In this document: positions 23,550-34,200 of the stretch, piece after piece
Layout: every line of letters begins with the position of its first letter
Position numbering within the stretch: position 1 is the first letter of the stretch
DNA from: Myxococcales bacterium
Lineage (GTDB): Bacteria > Myxococcota > Myxococcia > Myxococcales > Myxococcaceae
Direction of reading: 5' to 3'
Assembly (NCBI GenBank): GCA_016191815.1
Contig: JACPVI010000074.1
Span: forward strand, 1-64,000
DNA: 64,000 nucleotides
The notes under the pieces: model-generated
Told to the model about the DNA's origin: nothing
The model's input: only the letters and a program-made list of their open reading frames with translations
Database searches by the model: none
Translations under genes and position numbers: made by a program

Positions 23550-24857
23550 CTACAGCACCCCTCTTGCCTTGATCTCGAGGTACCGATTCACTGCCGCCAG
23601 CGACAGCTCCTCGGGGTAGACGTCGATCATCTGCACGCCTTCCTGGCCGATCTTCGACTTCATCTGCTCACGCTCGAAGAGCAGCTCGCTGGCCACCGCG
23701 TGCTGGAAGGCCTCCTCCGGGCCGGGGGGCGGCGTCCTCAAGAGCGCGGTCAGCGCGGTGTCCTTGAGCGAGAGGCAGAGTGGAACGTGGCGGCGGGCCA
23801 GCCGCCTGAGCGGGTACACCATGGTGCTCGCCTGATCGTCGTCGAGGAAGTCGGTGAAGACGCACAAGAGGCTCCGGCGGGCCAGCCGCACCGACAGCTC
23901 CTTGAAGAGCGCCAGGTAGTCCACGTAGGTGAGGTGCGGCCTCGCGGAGTACAGCGTGTCGACGATCTTCCGGTACTGGGTCCGCCCCGAGCCCGGCGCC
24001 AGGTAGGCCTTCACGTCGTCGGCGAACACCACCAGTCCGACGCGATCGCCGTTGCGCACCGCCACGAAGGCCAAAAAGAGCGCGGCGTTCACCGCGTGGT
24101 CGAGCTTGGAGAGCCCCTCCACCCGCGCCGCCATCGAGCGCCCGGCGTCCACGCAGATGAGGATGGTCTGCGACCGCTCCGACTCCATCACCCGCGTCAC
24201 CGGCTTGCTCCTTCGCGCGGTGGCCTTCCAGTCGACCTCGCGCACCGAGTCGCCTTGGGTGTAGTCGCGGAGCCGCGCGAACTCGGTGCCTCTCCCATCG
24301 CGCCTAAGGTGCCTGAGCCCCAGGTTGACCAGGTCCAGCGCGGCGCCCGAGAGCAACAACCTGCTCGCCCCTCTCAAGTCCGGGAACACCGAGACCTGCG
24401 TGCGCGCTTTGAAGATCCGCTCGTGCCACATCAGGCCCAGAGGGCCCCGCACCCTCACGTTCAAATCGCCCAGCTCGAACTTCCCCCGCTTCACCGGCGT
24501 CGCCCGATAGGTCGCCTTCGCCCGGCTGTGCCCCGACAAGAGCAGCGCCAGCTCCTCCGGCTCGGCGGAGAACTCCTCCGGCACGTCGTCCTTGATCCGG
24601 ATGTAGGAGGGCCTCGAGGCTGGATTCACCAGGTGCAGCTCGACCCTGTTGGGCGCGCCGACCGAGAGCCTCGGCGGCAGCTCGCGCCAGAGCTTGAGCT
24701 TCACCTCTCGGGCGAGCGCGTAGTCGACCAGTGCGAGCCCGAGCAGCGCCAAGTCAGAGAGCAAAAGGAGCGACCAGAGTCCCCCCAAAAAGCCCGCGGC
24801 CATCGCGGGCACCGACAGAAAGCACAGGCTGGCCCAGAGCCGGCCGGTGGGAATCAC
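23550..24857 (-). CDS. DUF58 protein with von Willebrand A-like domain
   Basis: 435 residues. Two N-terminal hydrophobic helices ([43 protein letters not shown]) anchor the protein. The DUF58 signature [20 protein letters not shown] precedes [13 protein letters not shown]-like core follows with [14 protein letters not shown], where the canonical DxSxS is DAGRS (one Ser replaced by Gly), so metal binding may be weak. The gene overlaps the MoxR gene by four bases. MoxR-DUF58 pairs are thought to work as an ATPase-driven chaperone for membrane-bound or periplasmic targets. Confidence 0.9.
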   Translation of the reverse strand: MIPTGRLWASLCFLSVPAMAAGFLGGLWSLLLLSDLALLGLALVDYALAREVKLKLWRELPPRLSVGAPNRVELHLVNPASRPSYIRIKDDVPEEFSAEPEELALLLSGHSRAKATYRATPVKRGKFELGDLNVRVRGPLGLMWHERIFKARTQVSVFPDLRGASRLLLSGAALDLVNLGLRHLRRDGRGTEFARLRDYTQGDSVREVDWKATARRSKPVTRVMESERSQTILICVDAGRSMAARVEGLSKLDHAVNAALFLAFVAVRNGDRVGLVVFADDVKAYLAPGSGRTQYRKIVDTLYSARPHLTYVDYLALFKELSVRLARRSLLCVFTDFLDDDQASTMVYPLRRLARRHVPLCLSLKDTALTALLRTPPPGPEEAFQHAVASELLFEREQMKSKIGQEGVQMIDVYPEELSLAAVNRYLEIKARGVL

Positions 24858-25882
24858 CGCGGGACCTCGACCGCGCTGACCACCTCGCGCAGTACGTCCC
24901 CCGGCGTGGCGCCGTCCAGCTCGGCGTCCGGAGAGAGCAAGAGCCGGTGCTTGAGCACCGGGCCAGCGAGGTAGCGGACGTCGTCGGGTGTGACGAACGA
25001 GCGCCCGCGCAGCGCCGCCAGCGCCTTCGCCGCCAAGAGCAGGTGCACGCTGGCCCGAGGGCCCGCTCCGAGCCGGATCCTCGGAGAGATGCGGGTCGCG
25101 CCCACCAGCCGGCGGATGTAGGAGAGCACCGGCGGTTCGACGGTCACCTCGTGCAGGGCCCCGCGCGCCGCCATCACCTGCTCCTTGGTGGTGGCGGCCG
25201 TCACCCCGGCCCTCCCGATGTCGCCCGCGTCGAAGCCGCGGTGGACCGAGGCGAGGATCGCGTCCTCCTCCTGCTCCGAGGGGTAGGCGACCTCGATCTT
25301 GAACAGGAAGCGATCGAGCTGCGCCTCGGGCAGCGGGTAAGTGCCCTCGGACTCCACCGGATTCTGGGTGGCGAACACGGTGAAGAGCGGCGAGAGGGTG
25401 ATGAGCCGCCCCTCCAGCGACACCGACCGCTCCTGCATCGCCTCGAGCAAGGCGGACTGGGTCTTGGCCGGGGCGCGGTTGATCTCATCGGTCAGGAGCA
25501 GGTCGGTGAAGATCGGCCCCCGGACGAGCACGAAGGACTGCGACTTCAGATCGAAGATGCTCGTCCCCAGGATGTCCGCGGGCATCAGGTCGGGCGTGAA
25601 CTGGATGCGCTTGAACTCGGCGCTGATCGCCCTGGCGAGCGCCCGCGCCATGAGCGTCTTCGCCACGCCGGGAACGCCCTCCAAAAGGACGTGCCCGCCC
25701 GCGAGGAGGCCGCAGAGCATCAGCTCCAGCGCCTCGTCCTGCCCGACCACCGCCTTCCGCACCTCGTTCATCGCGCTATCGCGCACCGCGTTGGCGATCC
25801 GCACCGCGTTGCCTTGCGGCTGAGGCGGCATCGGCTGGACCGGGACAGGCGGCGGGACGGCGGGCATCGCGGGGCCGTTCAT
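24854..25882 (-). CDS. MoxR-family AAA+ ATPase
   Basis: 342 residues. After a short Pro-rich N-terminus come Walker [15 protein letters not shown], Walker [12 protein letters not shown], sensor [24 protein letters not shown], and the C-terminal lid ([28 protein letters not shown]). All residues needed for ATP hydrolysis are present. The ATG overlaps the stop of the DUF4350 gene (ATGA at 25879-25882). It probably cooperates with the DUF58 and DUF4129/DUF4350 proteins made from the same operon. Confidence 0.95.
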   Translation of the reverse strand: MNGPAMPAVPPPVPVQPMPPQPQGNAVRIANAVRDSAMNEVRKAVVGQDEALELMLCGLLAGGHVLLEGVPGVAKTLMARALARAISAEFKRIQFTPDLMPADILGTSIFDLKSQSFVLVRGPIFTDLLLTDEINRAPAKTQSALLEAMQERSVSLEGRLITLSPLFTVFATQNPVESEGTYPLPEAQLDRFLFKIEVAYPSEQEEDAILASVHRGFDAGDIGRAGVTAATTKEQVMAARGALHEVTVEPPVLSYIRRLVGATRISPRIRLGAGPRASVHLLLAAKALAALRGRSFVTPDDVRYLAGPVLKHRLLLSPDAELDGATPGDVLREVVSAVEVPR

Positions 25883-27228
25883 GAGGTCCTCCTGTTGGAG
25901 CGCTCCACGGATGGGCGAGATTGCGACGGGCGGGCCGCGGGCGCCAGCGCCTTCTTCTCTGCGCGCCTGCGCCCAGGTTTGATCAGGAGCCGCGCGCTGG
26001 CGGCCTTGCGGGCCAGCTCGCGCAGCTGGGCCTCGGAAGTGGTGGCGTGCGAGAGGTGGATCACCTCGGTGAGCGCCCGGGCGAGGTCCGCTCGCCCGCG
26101 GGCGGAGAGAGCGGCCGCGACCTCCGCGGGCTCCGTTCGCGGGGGGATCCCGGCCCCTGGCGCGAGATCTTGCGAGGCGCCTCGGGCCAAGAGGCTGGCC
26201 GCGTAGGAGTAGTGGCGCCCCTCGCGGTAGATGCGGCTCGCGGCGAAGAGCGCGTCGGTGCCCCCGAGGCGGATGTCTTGGGGCGGGGTGCGCGGCCGGC
26301 CGAACCGCCGCAGGGAGGCGGCCCACAGCGAAAGGCCCAAGAGGAGCTGCGCCGCCGCGAAGTGCAGCCCGTACCGCGCGGCGAACTCCGCCACCGAGCG
26401 GTCGCTGGTGAAGCCGTGGTGGAACTCGTCGAAGGCCAAAGGGCCGGTGGCGCTGGCGGCGCGCATCAGCGAGAGCCATAGCTGGGCATTGTCCGCCCGC
26501 GGGAGAGCCTCGTTCATCGCCAGCTCCGGTGCGCCGATCACCACCACCCGGCCCTGGCCGTAGGGCACCAGAGCGGCCACCACTCCTCCCAGGGTGTCGT
26601 CGAGCAGGAGCGGCACCCCGTCGTCGGGGAGCGCGAGGAAGCTCTGCACGGCTGTCTCTGTGCGCTCCACCCCGAGGGTGTACGGGCTCGGCTGAGCGGG
26701 CACCAAGGTCCTCATCCCCACCGCGCGATCTGCGGCGGAGAGCTTTACCTCGAGGGCGCCGAGCAGCGGGCAGGGGCGGCTGCCCCAGGGCAGGTAGACC
26801 AAGGTGGCGCCCTTCTTCACGTGCTCGAGGAGCTTCTCCCGCTCCTCCTTGGACGCGAGCGAGGCGCGGAAGCGGTTCCAGCCCCGGTGGTGGTCCGCCA
26901 GCTCCTCCTCGTCCACCCCGGCATCGGAGGAGAGGACCAGCGGCAGCTCCAGCTCGATGTCTTCCTCCACGCGATCGGAGAAACCGACCGCCAGCAGAAC
27001 CAGATTCGTCCCCTCGGCGATCAGGTCCAGATTCCGCTGGAGCCTTTGCACCGGGACACCGCTCTCGTCGCCCAAAAGGTAGAGCGCCCGGGCCCCGTCC
27101 TTCTCCGAGCGGTAGGTGGAGAGCGTGTCGGCGAAGGAGCCGCGAGCTGCTCCTCGGAAGAGATACGAGCCCAAAACCCCGAGCAGCACGAGCCCGCCGA
27201 TCACCAGCAGCGGGAAGCGGTCACGCAT
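25879..27228 (-). CDS. DUF4350 membrane protein
   Basis: 449 residues. N-terminal helix [20 protein letters not shown], then the DUF4350 region: [34 protein letters not shown] is the family's typical start, with [14 protein letters not shown] and later [13 protein letters not shown] second helix ([17 protein letters not shown]) precedes a cytoplasmic tail rich in Ala/Arg. DUF4350 proteins resemble the GATase-like/ABC-associated fold and consistently co-occur with MoxR, DUF58 and DUF4129. The start overlaps the end of the DUF4129 gene by eight bases. Confidence 0.88.
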   Translation of the reverse strand: MRDRFPLLVIGGLVLLGVLGSYLFRGAARGSFADTLSTYRSEKDGARALYLLGDESGVPVQRLQRNLDLIAEGTNLVLLAVGFSDRVEEDIELELPLVLSSDAGVDEEELADHHRGWNRFRASLASKEEREKLLEHVKKGATLVYLPWGSRPCPLLGALEVKLSAADRAVGMRTLVPAQPSPYTLGVERTETAVQSFLALPDDGVPLLLDDTLGGVVAALVPYGQGRVVVIGAPELAMNEALPRADNAQLWLSLMRAASATGPLAFDEFHHGFTSDRSVAEFAARYGLHFAAAQLLLGLSLWAASLRRFGRPRTPPQDIRLGGTDALFAASRIYREGRHYSYAASLLARGASQDLAPGAGIPPRTEPAEVAAALSARGRADLARALTEVIHLSHATTSEAQLRELARKAASARLLIKPGRRRAEKKALAPAARPSQSRPSVERSNRRTS

Positions 27229-29119
27229 GGGCTGCCTCCGCCCCGCGCTCGTCCGGGTCCGGCGCCAGCAGCGGACGCGTGAGCGACCGGAAGGAGTGGT
27301 AGCCGTCCAGGTCGGCGCCCAGGTTCCCGTAGTAGGTGAAGTCGAACCGGCGCGTCAGCTCGCGGAACGGCGGCACCCACTCGCTCCGCCCTCGGAATCC
27401 TCGCAGGTAGTCCCAGTTGCTCTTGGCCGGGTCGTAGTCGATGGAGCCCGAGCGGTGCAGCCGCGAGAGCAGCGCCAGGTAGAGGCTGCGCACCGCCTCG
27501 CGGAAGTCGCCCCGCGCCGCCAGCTCGTCGGCGAGGTGGGCCCATCCCTCCGGAGGGCGGGAGAGGGCGCTCATCGGATCGGTGGTGAGCTTCGCCTCCT
27601 CGATGCCGGTCAGCTCCGCTCCGTCCACCTCGGCGCTGCGCCCGCGACGGGACCTGATCAGGAGGTAGGCCAGCGCCACCACCACCGCCGCCACCAGGAG
27701 CACCACGAGGAGGTTGGCCGCGGCCAACCCACCGCCAATCGGAATCGTGGGCTCGACTTCCCTGGGGCTCGAGCGCTTGGACTTGAAGAGCTTTCGCAGC
27801 CAGTCGCCGATGCTGCCCCAGAGGTCGTCCCACCACTTCTTCAAGGAAGCCCACCAGCCTGGCTCGGCAGGGGCCTCGGGCTCCTTCGGCTCTTCCAGCT
27901 CTTCCACCTTCTCAGGGGTGGGGCGAAACTCCGGACGCGCGAGGATCGACTTGGCGCGCTCCCTGGCGTCAGCCGCCTCGCCGGCGCGGGCCCCGTCGCG
28001 GGCCTGCACGATGAGCGGGAGCCCTTGCTCGAGGCGGGCCTCGGCGTAGTCGCAGTCCTCCTCGTCGTAGGCGAAGCTCTCCACCTCGGAGACGAAGCGC
28101 GAGAGCGCCGACCGGTCCCTCGGGCCCAGCTCCGAGGCGGCTTCGAGCTGGCGCTGCAGGGCGCTCCCGCTCATCCCGCAGTAGCGCGCCACCGCCGCCA
28201 GCCGGGACTCGAGCTGGCCTCCCTCCGGCTGGGCGCGCGCGGGGAAGGCGAACAGCGCACCGGAAGCCAAGAGGACCGCCGCCGCGGCCGTCTGCGCGGC
28301 TTGCGACGGCTTCCTCGCTCTTCGGGCGGGGAGCTGATCGATGGCGGCCACCAAGTCCAGCCCCTCCTGGCGGACCCGGCCGTCGATGAGGAGGAGCGCT
28401 GCCGCGGCCGCGCGCAATGGCTCGCACAAGGTGAAGCCCAGCGCCACCACCGCCGCCACCCAGGAGCCGTTGTCCAAGGAGACGAAGCGCTCGGCGAAGG
28501 AGAGATCCATCGCCAAGAGCTTCATTCCGAGGAAGATGAGCACGTTCGCCGCGATGTGGATGTTGAGCATCACCAGCGCCTGCACCGACAGGCACAGGCG
28601 CACCCACACCGCCGAGGCGCGCGAGGCGCCGAGGGCCTTGGAGGCGGCGCCGTAGAGGGAGAGCGCGTGCCCTTTCCCCTGCATCGCCACCGCGTAGGCG
28701 ACCACGTTCCAGCCGATGAACAGGAAGCACAGGCCGACCGTGAGCGTGGCGCAGAGGGCGTTGAAGATCGCCAGGTAGCCGACGGTGATCACCAGGCTGG
28801 GCAGCCTCCGGAACGCCGCCTTGAGCGAGCCGAACGCCGTCGGCTCGGACGGGCCCAAGACCTGCCGCTCGACCAGGTGGCAGGCGGCGCCCTGAAGGAC
28901 GCCCCGGACGATCCAGGCGAGGGTGAGGAAGGCGCAGGGCCAGAGGAGGTCTTTTTGGCGGTCGAGCGCGTCGAACAAGCCCAGGAGCGCCGCGGTCAAA
29001 AGCGCTCCCGCCGGGAGGGTCAGCGCCCACACGCCGGAGGTGCGGGCGCACAGGCGGATCGCCGCATCCAGCAGGGCGACCGGTCCACGAGGCCGCAGCT
29101 CGAGCGCGGATGCGGGCAT
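27221..29119 (-). CDS. DUF4129-containing multi-pass membrane protein
   Basis: 632 residues. Residues ~30-260 carry several hydrophobic helices in a cytoplasmic-membrane region (VWALTLPAGALLTAALLGLF, SLVITVGYLAIFNALC, LGFTLCEPLRAAAAALLLI). A middle region with two cysteine-containing stretches (YCGMSGSALQRQL) precedes a short helix (AANLLVVLLVAAVVVALAYLLI). The C-terminal DUF4129 domain follows (YLALLSRLHRSGSIDYDPAK and FDFTYYGNLGADLDGY). The C-terminus overlaps the DUF4350 start. DUF4129 domains are found in transglutaminase-like and MoxR-linked proteins; no catalytic Cys-His-Asp triad is visible here. Confidence 0.85.
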   Translation of the reverse strand: MPASALELRPRGPVALLDAAIRLCARTSGVWALTLPAGALLTAALLGLFDALDRQKDLLWPCAFLTLAWIVRGVLQGAACHLVERQVLGPSEPTAFGSLKAAFRRLPSLVITVGYLAIFNALCATLTVGLCFLFIGWNVVAYAVAMQGKGHALSLYGAASKALGASRASAVWVRLCLSVQALVMLNIHIAANVLIFLGMKLLAMDLSFAERFVSLDNGSWVAAVVALGFTLCEPLRAAAAALLLIDGRVRQEGLDLVAAIDQLPARRARKPSQAAQTAAAAVLLASGALFAFPARAQPEGGQLESRLAAVARYCGMSGSALQRQLEAASELGPRDRSALSRFVSEVESFAYDEEDCDYAEARLEQGLPLIVQARDGARAGEAADARERAKSILARPEFRPTPEKVEELEEPKEPEAPAEPGWWASLKKWWDDLWGSIGDWLRKLFKSKRSSPREVEPTIPIGGGLAAANLLVVLLVAAVVVALAYLLIRSRRGRSAEVDGAELTGIEEAKLTTDPMSALSRPPEGWAHLADELAARGDFREAVRSLYLALLSRLHRSGSIDYDPAKSNWDYLRGFRGRSEWVPPFRELTRRFDFTYYGNLGADLDGYHSFRSLTRPLLAPDPDERGAEAAHA

Positions 29120-29123
29120 GGCT

Positions 29124-29390
29124 TTAGGAGGCGGCGAGCGCCGCCAGGTAGATGGCGCCGAAGAGCGAGGCGGCCGAGACCATCGCCAAGAAGAGGTTGC
29201 CGGCGGTCCATTCCTTCCGTTCGGCGAGGCCCTTCGCCGCGTTCAGCTTCTTCTCCAGGCACTTCGCGCAGCGGTTGATGCCCTCGAACTGGGTGGTGCA
29301 TTCGAGGCAGATGACCCGCCGGCACTCCACGCAGATACCGAGACCCGTGCGCTCCGGGTGGTAGTGGCAGCGGCCAGACCCGTGAATCAT
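29124..29390 (-). CDS. B-box zinc-finger membrane protein
   Basis: 88 residues from the ATG at 29388-29390 (MIHGSGRCHYHPERTG); a GTG seven codons earlier is an alternative start. The B-box pattern reads CHYHPERTGLGICVECRRVI then CLECTTQFEGINRCAKC, i.e. Cys/His ligands alternating as in rhomboid-linked B-boxes. A C-terminal hydrophobic helix (NLFLAMVSAASLFGAIYLAALA) follows. It is first in the minus-strand train B-box / DUF4129 / DUF4350 / MoxR / DUF58. Such proteins probably recruit partners to the membrane. Confidence 0.75.
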   Translation of the reverse strand: MIHGSGRCHYHPERTGLGICVECRRVICLECTTQFEGINRCAKCLEKKLNAAKGLAERKEWTAGNLFLAMVSAASLFGAIYLAALAAS

Positions 29391-29462
29391 CGCGGTGAGC
29401 CTAGTAGGCACCCCCCGGTTGGTGCTAGGCGGAATGCGAGGACACGGCGAGGCGGGTCACCG

Positions 29463-30434
29463 ATGCCTTCGGAGACGGAGCTCCTGCGCGACGTCGCGCT
29501 GGAGATGCAGCAGGCGGAGAGCGTCGAGGAGCTGATGCAGCTCTTGGTGGACCGGGCGGCGCAGCTGCTCGGCGTGCCCAGGTGCACCGCCTGGCTGTTG
29601 GACCCCACCCGGAGCAAGCTCCTGGTGAGCGCCAGGGCGGGCATGCCGCTCCACCGGGCGAGCTACGAATATCGCCTCGGCCAGGGCTTGCTCGGGTGGA
29701 TCGCCGAGCACGTGAAGCCGATCCGCACCGGCAACGCCGATGCGGACCTGCGCTTCCTCCCTCGCCCCGGGATGGTGGAGAAGATGGGCTCGTTCCTCGG
29801 CGTCCCGTTGGTCTCGAACGGCACTTGCGTGGGCGTTTTGGCGGCGGTCAACCCGGAGCAGGACTACTTCTCCAAGCGTCACGAGGATCTGATGGTGGTG
29901 CTGGCGGGGCTCTTGGCCCCGCAGCTCGAGGCGGCGAGGCTGCAGCGTCTGGCGCTCTTGGACGAGGCGACCGGAGCATTCAATCGGCGCGGACTTTCGG
30001 TGGCCTACGGGCGCGCGGAGGAGCGGTTGGCCCTCGGGGAGCCGGTGGCGATGATCGCGGCCGGCGTCGACCATCTGGCCTCGGCCGGCGAGCGCGCGGG
30101 CTGGTCCGTGGCGGAGGAGTTGTTGCGGCGCATCGTGCAGGCGATCCTCGCGGTCCTTCGGCCGGCGGACGTGCTGGTGAGGTACGACCAAGGCCGGCTG
30201 CTCGCGGTGCTGTTGGGGACCGAGCTGCGCGCCGCCGCCGAGCTGGCGGACCGTCTCCGCCGGGCGGCCTCCTCAGTGTCGATCGGCGAAGGCGAGCAAG
30301 CGGTATCAAGCACGCTTTCGCTGGGGGTGGTGGAACACCGCCGCGGCTCCACGTTCGATGAGACCGTGGAGCGGGCGGTGCAGGCCCTCGCCCTGGCCGA
30401 GCGCGGCGGGAGGGACCGGGTGGTGGCGGGATGA
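29463..30434 (+). CDS. GAF-domain protein with degenerate GGDEF domain
   Basis: 323 residues. A GAF domain spans ~5-160 (VDRAAQLLGVPRCTAWLLDP, GLLGWIAEHVKPIRTGNADAD, SFLGVPLVSNGTCVGVLAAVN). A GGDEF-like domain follows (LDEATGAFNRRGLSVAYGRA). Its active-site loop reads VRYDQGRLLAVLLGTE where GGDEF would be, so diguanylate cyclase activity is very unlikely; it may bind nucleotide or act as a scaffold. The start (ATG at 29463) follows the divergent B-box gene. Possible role: sensing a small ligand and signalling through the inactive domain. Confidence 0.8.
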   Translation: MPSETELLRDVALEMQQAESVEELMQLLVDRAAQLLGVPRCTAWLLDPTRSKLLVSARAGMPLHRASYEYRLGQGLLGWIAEHVKPIRTGNADADLRFLPRPGMVEKMGSFLGVPLVSNGTCVGVLAAVNPEQDYFSKRHEDLMVVLAGLLAPQLEAARLQRLALLDEATGAFNRRGLSVAYGRAEERLALGEPVAMIAAGVDHLASAGERAGWSVAEELLRRIVQAILAVLRPADVLVRYDQGRLLAVLLGTELRAAAELADRLRRAASSVSIGEGEQAVSSTLSLGVVEHRRGSTFDETVERAVQALALAERGGRDRVVAG

Positions 30435-30663
30435 GGGCCGCCCCGGGAAGCTGACCTGAGGCGCTTCAACCGGCTGCGCTCCGGTGCGCTTCGTGCGCGC
30501 CTGTGGGAGCAACACCCCTCGGGAAAGGGCTGAAAACTGTCATGGGGATGGCTGGCGCACGAGTTGAAGGCTTCCCCGGGCAGAGGAAGATGGAACGGGC
30601 CTTCGAAACCCGGGATGATGTCGGAGCTGTGGCTACACCCTGCAGTCCGAAGGAGAACTGATC

Positions 30664-31209
30664 ATGCCTCGCGTCGACCCAAGGACAACCTCTCGCGTCC
30701 CGCGTGCCGAGGCAGCGCCGTCCTCGCCGGAGGTGCGGAAGGCCGAGCGCGCGCGCGCGGGCATGGATGAGAGGCTGAAGAAGGCCGGCGTTCCCAGCGA
30801 CCAGCGGGAGCGCATCACCTCGCACCTTGCGAAGGTTTCCGGTGAGGAGTTGGTGCGCGAGGTGCGCAGCCTCGACCGGGCGCTCCACAGCAAGGCGCCG
30901 CGACATGCGGTGGAGGCCTACGACCGCACCTTGCGGGTGGCCGGCGAGAGCCCCCAAGCGGCCGGACGAGTCACTCCCGAGCTCCGCGAGGCGATCGTCG
31001 CCAAGGCCGCGGCGGGCGAGATTGGCCCCAACCGAGCGGAGGAGATGGCCCGCGAGCTGGTGGCCATGCCCGCCGACAAATACGAGGCGGCGGCGAGCGA
31101 GTTGCTGGCGTCGGAGAACCGCCGGGTGGTGACGCGCCCCGAGCGGCCGCGGACCACTACCACCATCGTGGTCGGGGAAGAGATCAATCGCGACCGATAC
31201 CAGGACTGA
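30664..31209 (+). CDS. Small charged helical protein of unknown function
   Basis: 181 residues, preceded by a good ribosome-binding site (AAGGAG, nine bases before the ATG). The protein is alpha-helical and Arg/Glu/Ala-rich. It has repeated motifs such as VRKAERARAGMDERLKKAG, GEELVREVRSLDRALH and GEIGPNRAEEMARELVAM, and an Arg/Thr-rich end (RPERPRTTTTIVVGEEI). No signal peptide or membrane segment and no known family. It lies directly before the kinase gene in the same direction (51 bases). Confidence 0.65.
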   Translation: MPRVDPRTTSRVPRAEAAPSSPEVRKAERARAGMDERLKKAGVPSDQRERITSHLAKVSGEELVREVRSLDRALHSKAPRHAVEAYDRTLRVAGESPQAAGRVTPELREAIVAKAAAGEIGPNRAEEMARELVAMPADKYEAAASELLASENRRVVTRPERPRTTTTIVVGEEINRDRYQD

Positions 31210-31260
31210 TCGGCTCGCACCGCTCCGGCGCCTGGCGCCGGGCACGTATACTTGCCGTAG

Positions 31261-34200
31261 ATGAGCCACCTCGACCGCGAGCGCGCGGCCGCGTTCGCGC
31301 AGGGCAAGCTCGAGCCGGTTGAGGCCGAGCGCGTGGAGCGGCACGCTCGCGAGTGTGCGGCCTGCGATGCGCTGATCGCTGATCTCGACGGCGGCTCGCG
31401 CACGGCTCCGACGGTGATCGAGCGGCCCGCCTCCCCTGAGGCGGGCGTCGGGCTGGGAAACGCGCATTCCCCTCGCCCACCCGTGGCTGCGGGCCGGGGT
31501 GAGGTCGGCCCAGGGCCGGAGGGGAGGCCCGGGGTTGGAGGGCGGCTGCCCCGCGGGGCTTCGGTCGGCCGATACGTCATCCTGGGGGAGCTGGGCGAAG
31601 GGGGCATGGGCACCGTGTACGCGGCGTACGACCCCGAGCTGGACCGGCGGGTCGCGCTCAAGCTCTTGACTCCCGAGCTGGCCGGGAAGGCGCGGTCGTC
31701 GCTCAGGCTGCTCCGGGAGGCGCAGGCGATGGCGCGCCTGGCTCACCCGAACGTGATCGCCGTCCACGACGTGGGGGAGCTCGGGCAACAGGTCTTCGTG
31801 GCGATGGAGCTGGTCGAGGGGCCGACCCTTCGCGCCTGGGTGAAGGAGCGCCCGAGGCGGCCCGCGGAGATCGTCTCCGCCTTCGCCTCGGTTGGGCTGG
31901 GCCTGGCCGCGGCTCACGACGCCGGCCTGGTCCACCGCGACTTCAAGCCGGACAACGTGCTCATCGGGAGGGACGGCCGGGCGAGGGTGACCGACTTTGG
32001 GCTCGCCCGGGCGGACGCTTCGTCCTCCTCGACCGAAGAAGACGAGGAGGCGCTTGGCCATTCGGGGGGGAGCGCTCTGTCGGTCGATCTCACCGCGGTG
32101 GGCACGGTGCTGGGCACTCCGGGGTACATGTCGCCGGAGCAGCACCTCGGGCGGCCCACCACCGCCCGGACGGACCAGTTCAGCTTCTCGGTCGCCCTCT
32201 ACGAGGCGCTCTACCAGAGCCGGCCTTTTTTTCCCGGCGCCTGGCCCGAGTTCGCCCGCCAGGTTCGCCGCGCGGAGGCGGAGGAGCGCGCGCGGAGGAC
32301 CCGGCCGCTGGAGCTGCCGGCCGGTGGCTCCCCATCGCCGGCCCCTCCCGTGGTCCGGGAGCCGCCGCGGACGCCGCGGGTGCCGGCTCGCATCCGCCGC
32401 GCGCTGACGCGAGGCCTGGCGTTCGATCCCGAGCGGCGCCACGAGTCGATGAGGGCCTTCCTGCGGGAGCTCAGGTGGGACCCGCAGGCCCCGAGGCGTC
32501 GGGCGATCGGCGTCGGCCTCCTCGCGACGGTCGGAACGATTGTCGCGATGTGGAAGACCGGGGCCGACCGCCAGGCCCTGTGTGCGGGCTCCGAGCTCAA
32601 GCTTTCGGGCGCCTGGGACGCGGCGATCAAGGAGCGCTCCCGCGCTGCCTTCCAGGCCACTGGCCGCCCGCACGCCATCGCCGCCTTCGCGGGAGTGGAG
32701 CGAGCGCTCGACGCCTACGCCGCCAAGTGGGCCGAAGCGCACTCCGACGCCTGCCGGGCCACCCGAGTGCGAGGCGAGCAATCCGACGAGATGCTCACCT
32801 TGAGAATGGCCTGCCTGGACCGGCGGCTGGAGGAGCTGCGGGCGCTCTGTGCGCTCTTCGCCAGCGCCGACGAAGCCGTGGCGAACAAGGCGGTGATGGC
32901 GGCGGAGTCCCTCTCGTCCCCGGCGGATTGCTCAGCGCAAGCGGTCCTCTCGAGCAAGGTGGCGGCGCCCGCTCCGGCTGCCCGCGCCCAGGTCGAGCAC
33001 CTCCAAGAGCGGCTCGCACAGGTCAGAGCGATGCATCAGGCGGGCAGGTATTCCCAAGGGGCGGAGGCCGCGCGCGCGCTGCTCGCGGAGGCGCGGGCGC
33101 TCGGCTACCGGCCCCTGGAGGCGGAGGCGCTCGAGCAGGCGGCGCTGCTCGAGCAGGCGGTGGGCAGCGTGGAGACCTGCGAGAAGAACCGGTACGAATC
33201 GGTCTTCGCCGCGCTGGCCAGCGGAGACGAAAGGCTCGCCGCCCGTGTCTCCACCGCGCTGGTCTACACCCTGGCGGTGCAGCGGGCCCGGTACGACGAG
33301 GCGCGGAGGTGGCTCTCCCAGGCGCAGGCGCTCTTGGATCACCAGGGCGAGCGGGGCGAGCTTCGCGCCTACTGGCTCTCGAACGCGGGCATCCTCGCCG
33401 GCGCGGAGGGAGATCGCGCCCGCGCGGTGGAGCATGCCCAGCAGGCGCTGGAACTTCGGGAGGAGGTCCTGGGCCCCGAAAGCCTCAAGGTGGCGGAGAC
33501 GCTGCTCAACCTGAGCAGCTTCCTCCATTCGCTCCAGCGGCTGGACGAGGCGGCCAAGGCCGCCGAGCGAGCGTTGGCGATCTACGAGAAGGCGCTCGGC
33601 ACCGGCCACCCGGACGTGGGCAGTGCGCTCATCAACCTGGGCGTCATCCGCCAGGGTCAGGGGCGCTTGGCCGAGGCCGAGGCGCGCCTGGGAAGGGCGC
33701 TGGACATCCGCGAAGCGACGGTGGGGCGCGATCACCCGTCGACGCTCCGGCTGCTGGCGACCATCGGGATGCTGCACGCCGACAGCGGCGACCACGAGCG
33801 GGCGGTGGGGATGCTCGGGCGCGCGCTGGAGGGCTACGAGCGCACGGTGGGCCCGGAGAGCATCGAGGCGGCCACCACCCGGTACGACCTCGGGAGCCTT
33901 CTGGCGACTGAAGGGAAGTTCGCCCAGGCGCTGCCCTATTACCAGCGCGCCCTGGAGATCCGCGAGAAGGCGTTGGGCCCCGAGCATCCGGAGGTGGCCG
34001 CAGCCTTGGAGGCCAAGGCCGAGGCGTTGCTCGAGCTTGGCAGGGCGAGCGACGCGGTCGCGCTGTACGAGAGGGCGCTCGGCATCCGCGAGCGCGCGCT
34101 AGAGCCGGACAACCCCGAGCTGGGCTACTCGCTCTTGGGGCTCGGGCAGGCCCAGCTCGCGGTCGGGCGGGCCAGGGCGGCGGTGCCCAGGCTGGAGCGG

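Noticed and set aside
30553-30568. Sigma-54-like TGGCGCA-N4-TTGA upstream of the unknown gene at 30664
   Set aside because: The nearly invariant C of the -12 element is A; a match this weak is expected by chance in high-GC DNA.
30435-30663. Small hairpins such as CCGG-CTGCGCT-CCGG after the GAF gene
   Set aside because: Stems of four base pairs are common by chance in this base composition and no T run follows.
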